Assembly (NCBI RefSeq): GCF_037975245.1
Contig: NC_092573.1
Span: 6,488,001 to 6,552,000, forward strand
From: Apostichopus japonicus
Taxonomy: Eukaryota > Echinodermata > Holothuroidea > Aspidochirotida > Stichopodidae
Direction: 5' to 3'
DNA: 64,000 nucleotides
Below the pieces are notes generated by a model. The model was given only the letters and a program-made list of their open reading frames with translations, searched no databases and was not told where the DNA came from. The position numbers and the translations under genes were made by a program. Shown in pieces: positions 13,617 to 24,700 of this stretch (its first letter is position 1; each line of letters opens with the position of its first letter).

Positions 13617-16600
13617 CTAGAAAGCTTGTTGAAACATATCAGTCTTCCTAGAGAAGTTTTTGTTTCCTGCTGCAGCGCCATGTTGTGTCAGATTTGTAGA
13701 TGTTTTACTCCTTCCCTCCATTGAAAGTAGAGGAAGTCGTTTGTCGATAAGTCTTGGTTTTCGTAACTCTGACCGGCCAGCTCCAGCTATATGACTCTGC
13801 TGAAGAAGGAGAAAGAAAAGAGTTATTTACTGCGGCGCAATTAAACCTAATTAAAACTTGCTCATAATTCTCAAGGAGTAACATAATTAACCAGAGAAAA
13901 TCAGAAAGGTGTGGGTGGAGGGGGTCTATATGATTGTCATTGTCACCAGGAGTAAAACGATGGGGAGGGGGAGCACAGTTGGGGTTTGTGGGGATCGGTC
14001 TTTTTTTTTTTTTTCCCCCTCCCCCAAGATATAAGCCTGTGGTCCCATCAGTGGCGGAGCGTCCATACAGTCAGGGGGGGGTGCGTATGCCCCCCCTGAC
14101 GGACTCAAATGGACTGCTGGCGCCCTTTTCAGCTTTTTACCACATTTTACTTATTCGCGGTTACTGACTTTTATTGCGCTCTCATCTACCCTTTGACATT
14201 TTGTCACATTTTGTCACATTTTGTCACTGTAATTTGGCGATGAAACCTATTTATTCTTCGTTTATCTGCAAAATAGCAAGGCCCGGAAAGGGTCATTTCC
14301 GGCAATCTAGGGAGTATCTTTACTCCAAAAATTTCTGTACGCTCTGCGCCAACCTGTGGTGGCGCTCCGCTTAGATAGTGTCGAAAGCGCCCCTACAGAC
14401 CATTCTCGCCCCTTCTGACCAATACCCCTAGCTCCGCCACTGGGTCCCATGGACTTGTATAGTTGGCTCACTATTACAATTTTAACCCTGGTTTAAACTT
14501 ACCCATCCTTCAGTATCATTCTTGCTTTTAAAGGCCTTGTGCTTTTAATGAAGGTTCCGTTTACATACTCTTAACAAGAATCCTTGACACTGTATTCCAC
14601 GGACACTGCATCATTTATATGTCTCAAAGTGGCTGGTTTCATGACTTCAATAACAACACATATTTACAGAACCGTTCAAGGTATCATGAGGCTTATGAAA
14701 GTTTATTAGTATTTCATCATACCTAAAATAGTGCCAATTACTAAGAATGAACTTTATGACAATAATATTGTCTGCTTTGATTGTTTTAGATAAGATACAT
14801 GTATTTGGCCTGCTATGAAACTGTTTGCAGGTTTAGGGTTTGAAGAAGACAAACTTTCCTGCAATAAACATTTGACAAGATTCATCATTCTGTGTAGATC
14901 TATAACATAATATATACATCTATAACATAGCAAGCACATCCACTTGCATTAACTGGCCTGCTAGAATACCTACTTTGAAAATGGAACTAAAGCCTCCATT
15001 TTACCGTAGCTATTTCATTAAGTTCAAACACATCTGACACACTTTTATGAAGACTCTCATCACAAATACACAATGAGAACCAGAACGTCTCCAGATATTG
15101 ATGATCAAAGTAACTTGGTAGATGATTGATGGCTTTACTCTACCAGTTTACCATCAAGTTGACACCAAAGTGACAATTCTATTGTTCACATGAAAACTTC
15201 AACAAGAAATTTCCAGCTGACCTCACAACATTTCCACACATTTGAACATATTATTGTCTAATATAGTCCATCTTAATATCTATGAACAATATGGAAGGTC
15301 ATAATCTTTGGGAGCTGAATATACTTTTAAAAGCTACATAGGTTTTATATTAAAACTACTGAAGCTTTTCCATGATTACTCACCAATGGGTTAAAATTAG
15401 GTGCAGACACATCTGATTTCTGCCTCGTCATCCCCAGAGAAAGGCCTCTCAATGATGTATCCACCCGTACTGGGTTTGTCGAGGTGAACATCCGATTAAA
15501 ATTCCCCTCCCTATTGCTTAACTCCAAGCGGTAACGTTCTATTTCTTTTTTCAGTCGATCCATTTCATAACTGGTTTCCTTTTTAGATGTGAAGAAATGA
15601 AATTGTTTTAGAACAAAAATAATTTCTCATCCTGGTGTAATTAAGTACTGTATCTGATACTGATACTGTAAAATCATAATTATTTACAAATATTGCATCA
15701 TGAAACAAAAAGGAGTTAAAAAGGATTGCACAATACCACTTGAATAACAAATGCACTTCATAGCATCTCTGGGTTCTTATCCCAGGAGACATTTGTTCCC
15801 ACAACAGTATATTTCCCTTTCCCACCCCCCCCCTCACCCCCCTGTTGTTAAAATACTACCCATAAAGGCATTGAAGACTGGCCACAAACCATGTACCGCG
15901 CTCTGAAAAAGTTTACTTCCGTTGCTTGCAAGTGAAGTTTTTTTCTTGTCGCTACAAAATGCATACAGTAATGAAACGTGATACCTTGTTATCTTTTATC
16001 CAGACCTGAGATGTCCATCCCTGCTATGTACACTGTGTTGTGGATATTGACAGCTGCTGCATGTACTGACTGTACACTAGTGTCTAATTACCGACGGTAC
16101 ATATGTGTATTTTCTGGGATTGATGGTGGTGTCTAACACTTCTGTTACACCTCATTCGAAACTAGGTCAGATTACTGGCATGAGACGTTTCTTTGTGTGC
16201 GAGTCTTCACACACTTTAATCTGGCTGAATCATATTTTCCTAGAGAATTTTTGAGATGCACTAATCAAATTTTATAAGGAAACATTTATGCATGGATCCC
16301 CTCCCACCAAACAATGGAACCTCGTGAATTTAGTGATCAACAACAGTGTGCAAATGTAATGATCATAATTCATATCAAGGTATCAGTTCAATATTAAGGC
16401 CCTCCCTAGGCCCAGGCTAACACACTTTAATTTTAACTAAAAAAAGCCTCCTTAGAAACCCACTAAGGTAGCTAATGTTGGCCATTTGGTGTAGATTATG
16501 GCAATAATTACAGGGAAAACTTACTACACTGCTTTTTGGTATGTTCTCTGTACTTGCACTTAAGACTGGTGAAGAAGATTGTCTGCTTCTTGTTCTAGGC

Positions 16601-17475
16601 CTAGACTGAAGCTTCTGTATCTCTTTTTGTTGACCCTTTAGTTCTTTCTCCAATACTTTGATCCTTTCCTGTTGATTCGTACGGAATTTCTCACTTTCCA
16701 TGAATTTTTTTACAATGTCTTCCTTTTTCAGTTCCACCTCCAATAGCCTGTCTCTCAATTTCAAGGTTTCTTCCTCTGCCGTTGATTGAAGCTGCTGTAA
16801 ATTTTGGATTTTTAAGTCTTTTCCACGTGTAATATCCTCTAACTCTGAAATTTGCTTGAGGTATCCCTCACTTGACTTTGAATTAGCTCCATGCTTTTCT
16901 TCTACCACTTGCTTGGTATTGCTGTTGTTAGAAGTATTTCCATTAATATTAACGTTAGTATTTGATTCAACATTATCAACAGGTGTAAGCTTGACACTAG
17001 CCCGTCTAACGTTACAACTAGTGTTGTTGTCGTCTGACTTAGGCTTAACGTTAGACAAGTTATACGTTTTAAGTTCTTCTCTGAGACTCACGATTTGTTT
17101 TGTCAGAGATGAAATTTCCTTATCAAGATCACTTATCTTTGAAGTATACTCTTTCATACAACTCTCCAGTTTCTTTTCATGTTGTAGAGTGATTTGGCTG
17201 CATTTAATGTCATTTCTTCGCTTCTGCTCGGCAAGTGAAAGTTCCATCTTTTTGATACGGGACTCGCCATCTTTGACAACATTTGTTATTTCTTCTTCGT
17301 AGGCTTTCCTTGTCAAATCTAACTCAAGATCTTTCTCATGACTCTTTGTGAAAAGCATGTGCACAACCTGGGTCAATTCAGCAACTTTCTTGCACATTTT
17401 ATAATCAAAAGACCTTTTGATCGTGGTCTTCGTCAAAGAGCCCAATTTGTCCCGACCGCTGCTGGACGTCGCCAT
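13617..17475 (-). CDS. FAM184: FAM184-family coiled-coil protein, short form
   Basis: Three coding exons, all phase 0: 17475-16525 (317 codons), 15578-15384 (65), 13799-13617 (60 plus TAG). Predicted length 442 aa. The N-terminus (SFDYKMCKKVAELTQVVHML, then KAYEEEI) resembles the conserved start of FAM184A/B. The second exon (LKKEIERYRLELSNREGNFN) resembles their conserved C-terminal block. Between them lie heptad-rich coiled coil (residues ~25-130), an Asn/Ser-rich spacer (~150-205) and a second coiled coil (~205-290). Vertebrate FAM184A is over 1100 aa, so the central coiled coil is largely missing; the only intron where it could hide is 946 bp long and shows no such exon. Intron 2 holds a hAT MITE. 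The last exon has a tandem NAGNAG acceptor (CAGCAG), allowing a one-residue difference. Molecular function is unknown for the family; a structural role is inference. Confidence 0.8.
14049..14442. mobile_element. hAT MITE with perfect 8-bp target duplication
   Basis: A 394-bp non-autonomous element lies between 12-bp inverted ends CAGTGGCGGAGC and GCTCCGCCACTG. It is flanked by the identical 8-bp duplication GGTCCCAT (14041-14048 and 14443-14450). An 8-bp duplication with CAGTGG termini is diagnostic of the hAT superfamily. It sits in intron 2 of the FAM184-like gene. A hairpin module at 14283-14377 is shared with three elements near 61-63 kb. Confidence 0.92.
14754..14858 (-). other. Possible alternative exon of the FAM184-like gene
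   Basis: A good acceptor (TTTATTGCAG) precedes an in-frame stretch starting ESLSSSNPKPANS, which ends in a stop at 14754. A weak donor (GTATCT after codon 20) would allow it to be an internal phase-0 exon. The composition is plausible for a FAM184 tail, but I see no clear homology. Transcript data would decide. Confidence 0.2.
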
Positions 17476-17501
17476 TTTGCTTGCCTGGTTTCCGTGGCGA
17501 C
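17467..17501 (-). promoter_or_regulatory. Start-proximal motifs of the FAM184-like gene
   Basis: The start codon is embedded in AAAATGGCGACG, close to the YY1 site often found at metazoan transcription starts. Just upstream, GTCGCCACGGAAACC loosely resembles an RFX X-box, with two mismatches. Both are short and could be chance. Confidence 0.22.
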
Positions 17502-18865
17502 AATCAAGGTCACTCGTGAGGTCACATATCTACTGTACATTACTAATCATGAAGAAAAACTGAACAGACGCTTACACATGTTACCCTTTGGTTTATATAA
17601 TAAAAAAGGTAACAAATTATTAGCGTAGCTGTCTCTATTTCAAATGATTTCTCACAGGTTTGAACAAGATTTATACAAAACTAACATCACAGTATGAAGG
17701 TTAGCAACGCGCCACAGGTTGTCTGTGGAAAATCGGTTGTAATGTCTGTGGCTGAAACCGCATTAGTCATTTGTGTATTATGATGGTTGTGGTCCAGTGA
17801 TTAGGGAGCTGCAACACATAACATCACTAGATACAACCACACAGGGTGAAATATGTTGGCCAGTAAATTTCAACTGTGTTCTCGTCAGGAAGGAAGCTTA
17901 CCACCTTATCCCATTTTACAAATGCTGCTCTCACTACCAGAAAAGATCAATAGGGTAGGGTTGTTGGGTGGGGAAATGGTCTTCCCCTGAAGGTAGTCAA
18001 AGAATAGGCCATGTACACAAAATAGCCAGGTGGAAATTTCGATATTTGAAAGACCCAAAATGTGCATTTCCATTCAAATCAAATACATGGCAGCTAATCT
18101 TGACAATCTGCCATGTGATTAAAGATTCTAGTTACTGACGCTCGGTGATCCAACCATGTAAGTAACAGACAAGAAAAGTATGAAAACAGCTGGCAATTTC
18201 CTATATCCTTCATGTAGGCCTTGTTTGACAGCTTTACACCTGTAACAACAGGGTACAGCAACTCCCCCAGCCCTGACCTCCCCATATCAATGGAATACTA
18301 GAGAAGGAACATGCAATACAAAAAATATAACAAAAAACACACAAAAGAAAATAAACACAGAAAGATAGCATTCCTTCTTTGTGTAGATTTTTCCAATAAC
18401 ATCACTCTTCATTAACAATTCTTAATTATTTCCAGTGACATCAATGTCATAATGGAACAATAAATATATTTCTTTCACTAGCAACTATGTACGAAATAAC
18501 CTGCATATAAATAGTTTCTCCATACCAACCTCTTTCTAATGTTGACAAGTGCAAATGCCTCTTGTACTGATTTCAACACATAACATTTGTCAAATGTGTA
18601 CCAAGTGAGCACTGCTCACACGAACTACACAGAGACTTCATGACACACAACTGATGTCTCAATGCCAACTATAACAAGGGATAATTTTGTCGGTTAGAGT
18701 AAAACTTGTTCGCAACATGTCAGCTACTTTCCAGATAATACTTTACATTCACCATAGCAAAAGCTAGAATGCTAGCAACACTATAACTAAAGAGTAACAA
18801 CGAATGTTCTTATTTAACAACCACATAGGAACCACTTTTTTTTTTCTTTTTTTTTTTTGCTTAAT
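17502..18865. other. Upstream flank of the FAM184-like gene
   Basis: No coding gene or transposon end is recognised. Two TGACCT half-sites with 6-bp spacing lie at about 17508-17525, close to the start of the FAM184-like gene. The remainder is ordinary AT-rich sequence. Confidence 0.4.
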
Positions 18866-18869
18866 TAAT

Positions 18870-18990
18870 TTGTTGCTTTTTTATTAGATTTATATTTGAT
18901 TTAGATTATATGTACAGCACCTTGAGTTTGTTTTACATTGCAAGGCGCTTTATAAATCTAATTTATTATTTTTATTATTATTATTACTAA
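18870..18990 (+). mobile_element. L2-like LINE 3' tail
   Basis: The stretch TGTACAGCACCTTGAG...GGCGCTTTATAAAT followed by a TTATT microsatellite is the typical 3' end of L2/CR1-group LINEs and of SINEs that borrow it. A T-run precedes it. No reverse-transcriptase sequence is left here. Confidence 0.5.
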
Positions 18991-19075
18991 AGCTTACATT
19001 TTGTTGGTTCAAAACTTGTATTCAGCCTCTTGTTTATATGCCAATACCTTATAGTACATTATATTCACATATACC

Positions 19076-19345
19076 ATTGCTGTGGCCGAGTTGATAAAGG
19101 CGGTGGCATTTTGATGCATTAGGCTTAGCAATCGGGAGATTCGATCCCCGGCCAGGTCATAATTAAGGTTTTTCATCCAAGCAATCTAGGGTTTTCCCAT
19201 CTGAAATGACTTTCTAAAATTCAAACAATTCCAAATTTGAGTTGAAATGTTGAACTGGTAGCCACCCGGCTTGAAAGTTGTGATCCACAAACCCTTGCGG
19301 GCTTCTCCCACGTTCGTGGTTGCTTAAGCATTGTAAAATATTATA
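19076..19345 (+). mobile_element. tRNA-derived SINE
   Basis: The head resembles a Leu/Ser tRNA promoter: A-box-like TGGCCGAGTTGATAAAGGC near 19082 and B-box-like AGATTCGATCCC near 19138. A non-tRNA body follows, with a CCCACGTTCGTGG hairpin near 19307 and an A/T-rich end. Anticodon and acceptor stems do not pair, so this is not a functional tRNA. Confidence 0.6.
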
Positions 19346-21004
19346 ATATTGATGGTCTTTATCGTACATGCTGTTTAAAACAAACTTACAAGACTCACAA
19401 ATAAGTGCAGTCTGGGTTTACGACCATTATTGGGTCTCTGGGAAAGTAATATTTTTATGCATCTGGGTAACTAAGATTCAAATAACAAGCAAAAACAAAT
19501 CAAGAAACTTAAAACGAGAGTCAAAGAAACTTTGAACAAAAACCAACACTACATCTTTTCATAACTGGTGGATGCTACGCCAAAGTTACTGCCACGTTAA
19601 CGAGGATTTGAAACAAAAAACAATAGAACTCATCATAAACGTTCACAGACACATAACATTCCACTATTAATCTGACTAACAAACAAATTCAAAGTAAATG
19701 ACAAATGACAAAGTAAATGAGTCCAGATCCTCTCAGACTAGTTCTGTCTAATCCTAGGTGCATCTTTATATATAGTATTTCAATCTTACTTCAATGGGAA
19801 ACCTTTTCTGCTGTTTCCATGACAACACAGAAAGTTATAATTTCCTACGTTATCTGACAGTCAGTTCTTTCCGTTTATTAAAACCAAACAGAATCAATCT
19901 TTGATTTACAGCTAATCATAACATCATGATTGGTCATGACATCTTTTTAATATTGCGGAGTATTTTTTCAATGTTAACATTTGGTTAATTTTTTTTTTTT
20001 GGTAGAAAATTGCATGAATTTTTACAAATAGTTTCACAGCTGAACTGTCCAGTCTCCAAGAATGTACAACCTGCTAAACATAGATTGTAATATATATCTT
20101 TGAAGAACATATATTGGATAATTTCTGAATAAATGCTGGTAAAAACATAATCATAATGAATAACCAAGAGCTAGTGTCATTATCTCTGCAAGAACTGACA
20201 AAAACAATATATATCTATGACAAAAATTGTCAATATAAAAATAAAAAAATAAAAAAAATGAACAAGATTCAGCTGGGGGCTTGGTTTTACATTTAGACAA
20301 AAACTTAATATTAAGAGAGTGAACAGGGTCACATCAGTAGATGTAAAACACAAACTAACACAACAAACATTAAGAAATGTTGATACCAAAGGGCATGAGC
20401 ATCTAAGATGCAACTTACAGAGTCTGAGTAATTTCAAATGGATCTAATTTTCTCCAATGATCCTTTAAGATGATGAAAAGTTATATTCTTGTACTACAAA
20501 GATGGTTGCAAGCTGTTCTACAAGGGAAGTGTCAGTTTTCTCGAAACTTGAATTTATATAACATACTCAATTTGAATTTAAGTTTTCCTTTCCTGACAGT
20601 ATGAATGAAGATTCATTGCATTAAAGAGCAATTATGTCAGTTACTATAAATATAGATTATCTGTCTAAATAATGTTTTACAGTACTGCAATCAGTCAACA
20701 GTCAAATTCAAAACCCAATGGCTGAAAACTTTGTACATAAAAGAACTTCTTTTGTACACAAAGACTTTCAACTGACCGGTATTGATATTTATGATGTACT
20801 TTTATTGTTTTGGAAAAAAGGAGCAAAACTTGATGTCGGCTACAATTCATTACTTGGAAGAGGTCATAAAGTAGACTGGATAGGAGACAACACCTAAGAC
20901 CGCTACTGTAATAATTCATAGTGTCATATTTTAATATAGAGTAGTGTACTATGAATTCAGACAAAGAAGTATTCTTCTTTGCCACTTTGATTAAGAAAGG
21001 GATT
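19346..21004. other. Distal HMGCR 3' flank
   Basis: AT-rich sequence without recognisable genes. On the minus strand it may belong to a long HMGCR 3' UTR or lie beyond its end; no polyadenylation site can be chosen confidently. Confidence 0.35.
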
Positions 21005-21520
21005 GATGTCCCAAGATCAAATTCCATTCCGGCCGAACATGGCTTATCTCTTTGAGAAGTACTTATTTCAGTTATTAACTTGAAGTCTGTTGCATGGGAC
21101 TTGCAATCTAAATAACTGTTGTGCTGTTGGAACAGATTCCAGGATCAAATTGGATTCCTTCAGAACATGGCTTATCTCTTTGAGAAGTACTTATTTCAGT
21201 TATTAACTTGAAGTCTGTTGCATGGGACTTGCAATCTAAATTACTGTTGTGCTGTTGGAACAGATCCCAGGATCAAATTGGATTCCTTCAGAACATGGCT
21301 TATCTCTTTGAGAAGTACTTATTTCAGTTATTAACTTGAAGTCTGTTGCATGGGACTTGCAATCTAAATTACTGTTGTGCTGTTGGAACAGATCCCAGGA
21401 TCAAATTGGATTCCTTCAGAACATGGCTTATCTCTTTGAGAAGTACTTATTTCAGTTATTAACTTGAAGTCTGTTGCCTAGGTCTTGCAATCTAAATTAC
21501 TGTTGTGCTATTGAAGCGAT
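21005..21520. repeat. 128-bp tandem repeat in the presumed HMGCR 3' UTR
   Basis: Four copies with an exact 128-bp period (GGCTTATCTC at 21041, 21169, 21297, 21425) and very few differences. The array starts about 260 bases after the HMGCR stop codon on the sense strand, so it is probably transcribed as 3' UTR. Confidence 0.92.
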
Positions 21521-21777
21521 CCAACCTCCATGTTTGGTGAATAACTCAGTTGGTACCAAAATGAAATGAAAAGAAAAGAGAAAAAAAAAATGCACTTCTT
21601 CCTTCTGTACATTACGTTTCTTATATTCTTTAAATTTATATGTTATGTATAAACAAAGCCACTGCATAGCTAGCTACTCCATTCTCTACAGCAAACCCAC
21701 TCATATTCAGATTGCTTGGCAAACACAATCCTCTAATTATTTTTTTTGTCTTTGTATAGCTGGTTTTAAACGTTTCT

Positions 21778-24700
21778 TCAAGGTGCCTTAACCGTACATG
21801 TCCCCAGCGGACGCTCTCCGATCCCTAAATCCAGTGATTTGCTTCTCTTGTGTTCTGGAATTGTCGGTAATGAAGCAGATGGAAATGACATATTCAAAGA
21901 TGATCTGCAAGGATAAGAAGGGGGTAAGGAAAAAAAAAATGTTAGGTGAAAAAAATTAATTAAGAATCTTGGGATTCGTGGTAAGGTCTTGTAATGTATC
22001 TGTAAATTGACAAAGGATTACCCAACATAACTGTAGAGTCATAACGCTCTATTAATAACTGGCAGATGGACGTCGTTTGGTACGGGAGAGTAATACAAGG
22101 CAAGATGAATCACACATTGTAGTTAGGGTACTTATCTATCCACAGCACACTCTTGCTTACTATTCAAGACTTATTTTAATCGAGGTATGAGAGCCTTATA
22201 TAAGCTCTGTTGGATGTTCATGTCACTTTAGGCCAGGGTTGTTCAACCTTTTGCAGAGGAGGGCCACATGGAATGTTGATGATGAAGGAGGGGGCCGCAT
22301 GAACCCTACGATCGATTTTTTGATTTTTTTTCGCTAAGCCACAGGCAACAAAATGTGAGCACTGCGCGCGTAGCGCACTGATTTATTTCCCTACCTGATA
22401 AAACAGATGAATAAAGTCCAGCCGCCCCCCCCCCTCCGCTGAGAGAGTGTCACACAAACTGACCTGTATGCAGTTTTTTGGACCCAGGAGGTTCGAATGA
22501 TTGATTATATAGCTTCAAATTGTTATCAATAAATCTGCTCACTCAAATTTCGCACCGTAGAGCATCTCTGGCGGGCCGGACGCAACCCTACGGACTGTGG
22601 CCCGCGGGCCGTAGGTTGGACAACCCTGCTTTAGGCAGTAGAACAGACATAAACACAGACTGAAACTAGCTAACCTGACCTCTGACATGACATGCATACA
22701 CATTTGATATGATGGGTACTCTTCGTTACCTGTTATGCCTCATGTGGCTCTTGACGAGGTGTCCCGCTGCTAGAGCTGACATCAGGGACAGTTCTCCAGC
22801 AAGTACTGTGGCACAGACTATCTTGGCCAGCTGACAGGCATTACTGCCAGGCACCTCACTGGATGCACCCTTCACTCCAAGCATCTACAGAAAAGAAGAT
22901 CACAAAATTAAAAGTCACTGTAATCAACTAACTAAATCAAGGCTGACTCAACACACAATCTACGGACAATTGAGCAAAAAATCAATGAGGTTATGATTCC
23001 TCCTGAATGTGTAACTCCACCTATGGATAATCACCATTAAGCAAAATGTCTATGTGAGATTTTCTTTTCAGAGGTATCAAACTTCCCCTTATGCTCTCTT
23101 TATTCATATATGACACACTTTACTTGAATATTAATAGAAAGTATCAGCTCTGATACAAATTCTGCAGGGAGATAACATATTGCATCCTATTTCTGAGAAA
23201 ATTTTTTACAATTGTGTGTTATTATATTTCATCATGTTTATAAAAGTGCTGCCTTCTGTAGATATTTGAAGTTCTTATTTTTTATCTAAGCAATGCATTC
23301 TGCTCACCTGGAGACAGGAAGCCTGAGGGTGCAGGACGGTACCACCTCCAACGGTGCCAACCTCGATTGAGGGCATCGTACAGCTGATGTACAAATCATC
23401 ACCGTGTGCTCCCGATCTTTCCATCAGAGTGATGCAGTTTGAACTGGCAATGTTCTGAGCCACATCCTTGAGGGCAAAAAAAAAAGGAAAGAATATGGAA
23501 CCATTTAATAAACGGGGCATTAATCTAGACTTGGCGAGATAAAACTGAGTGATCAAGTTATTATGTTTGCTGCAGATTGTAAAAGCGATGACTTTCTGCT
23601 GTGATTGTTAATTCATTGTTTTGATGCAAAATGTTGAATTCACCTATTAACTTTATTTGACTGATTTATCATTATTTTAAGTGATCAATTTATCATTTTG
23701 CTGCAAATTTTTAATTTGATGACATTTAGAGGTAATCGTTTCATCATTTTTGCAGCACAATGATGAATTTGTTGCTTATTAGATTTAAAGAATTTGTCAA
23801 TTTGTTAATATTTATTGAATATATTAAATTGTTAATATATTAACTGAAACAATTAATCGTTTTGTTGGAAATTGCTACTTTATTTACCAACAGATCTTAA
23901 CATTCTGATGGCACCTTATCGTTTCCAGACACACATACTAGTTTTGCTCTAGACATCCCTATGAATACTATAACTGTGAATAATAACTCACCTGGCCAGT
24001 TGCGATGTAAATTGCTGTGACTATGTTCGCAGCATGGGCATTGAAGCCACCAATGCTAGCAGCTATTGCTGAACCAATTTATCATTTTGACAGACACACG
24101 TATTAGTTTTGCTCTAAATATCCCTATGAATACCATTACTGTGAATAATAACTCACCTGGCCAGTTGCGATGTAAATTGCTGTGACTATGTTCGCAGCAT
24201 GGGCATTGAAGCCACCAATGCTAGCAGCTATTGCTGAACCAATTAATCATTTTGACAGACACACGTATTAGTTTTGCTCTAAATATCCCTATGTATACCA
24301 TTACTGTGAATAATAACTCACCTGGCCAGTTGCGATGTAAATTGCTGTGACTATGTTCGCAGCATGGGCATTGAAGCCACCAATGCTACCAGCCATTGCT
24401 GAACCAACCAAGTTTTTACTGATGTTGAGATCCACCAGTGCCTCTGCACTAGTTTTAAGAACCTGCAGATAAATGAGAAAGAGGAAAGAATAAACCAAGG
24501 GAAGATCAGCACATTGAGCCATGTCAATAGCTCATACATACAAACATTCATATATACATATACATCCACTGTCTATAAAAACTATCAACAAACAGAAAAT
24601 TAAAAATGTGAAAACATTTTGCCCAGATTCACTGCCAAGAGAATTTTATACACATCTCACATGTTCATTTTGCCAACATCTGTACCTGCTGTGAATCAAG

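Larger units (their letters stand above)
23925..24405. repeat. 165-bp tandem triplication covering the 3' part of HMGCR exon 15
   Basis: Three copies with exact 165-bp period (CCTGGCCAG at 23991, 24156 and 24321). The high-coordinate copy contains the real exon 15 end and donor. Each unit carries about 85 bases of exon, the GTGAGT donor and following intron. Copies 1 and 2 share substitutions absent from the true exon (GCTAGCAGCTATTGC versus GCTACCAGCCATTGC), so one arose from the other. Confidence 0.95.

Noticed and set aside
16856-17302. 148-codon plus-strand open frame
   Set aside because: Antisense to the coiled-coil exon of the FAM184-like gene; its Leu/Ser/Thr-rich composition is what the reverse of Lys/Glu codons gives.
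23992-24241. HMGCR exon 15 copies as mutually exclusive exons
   Set aside because: Both copies lack the first half of the exon and its acceptor, carry identical changes at conserved residues and are separated by an in-frame stop.
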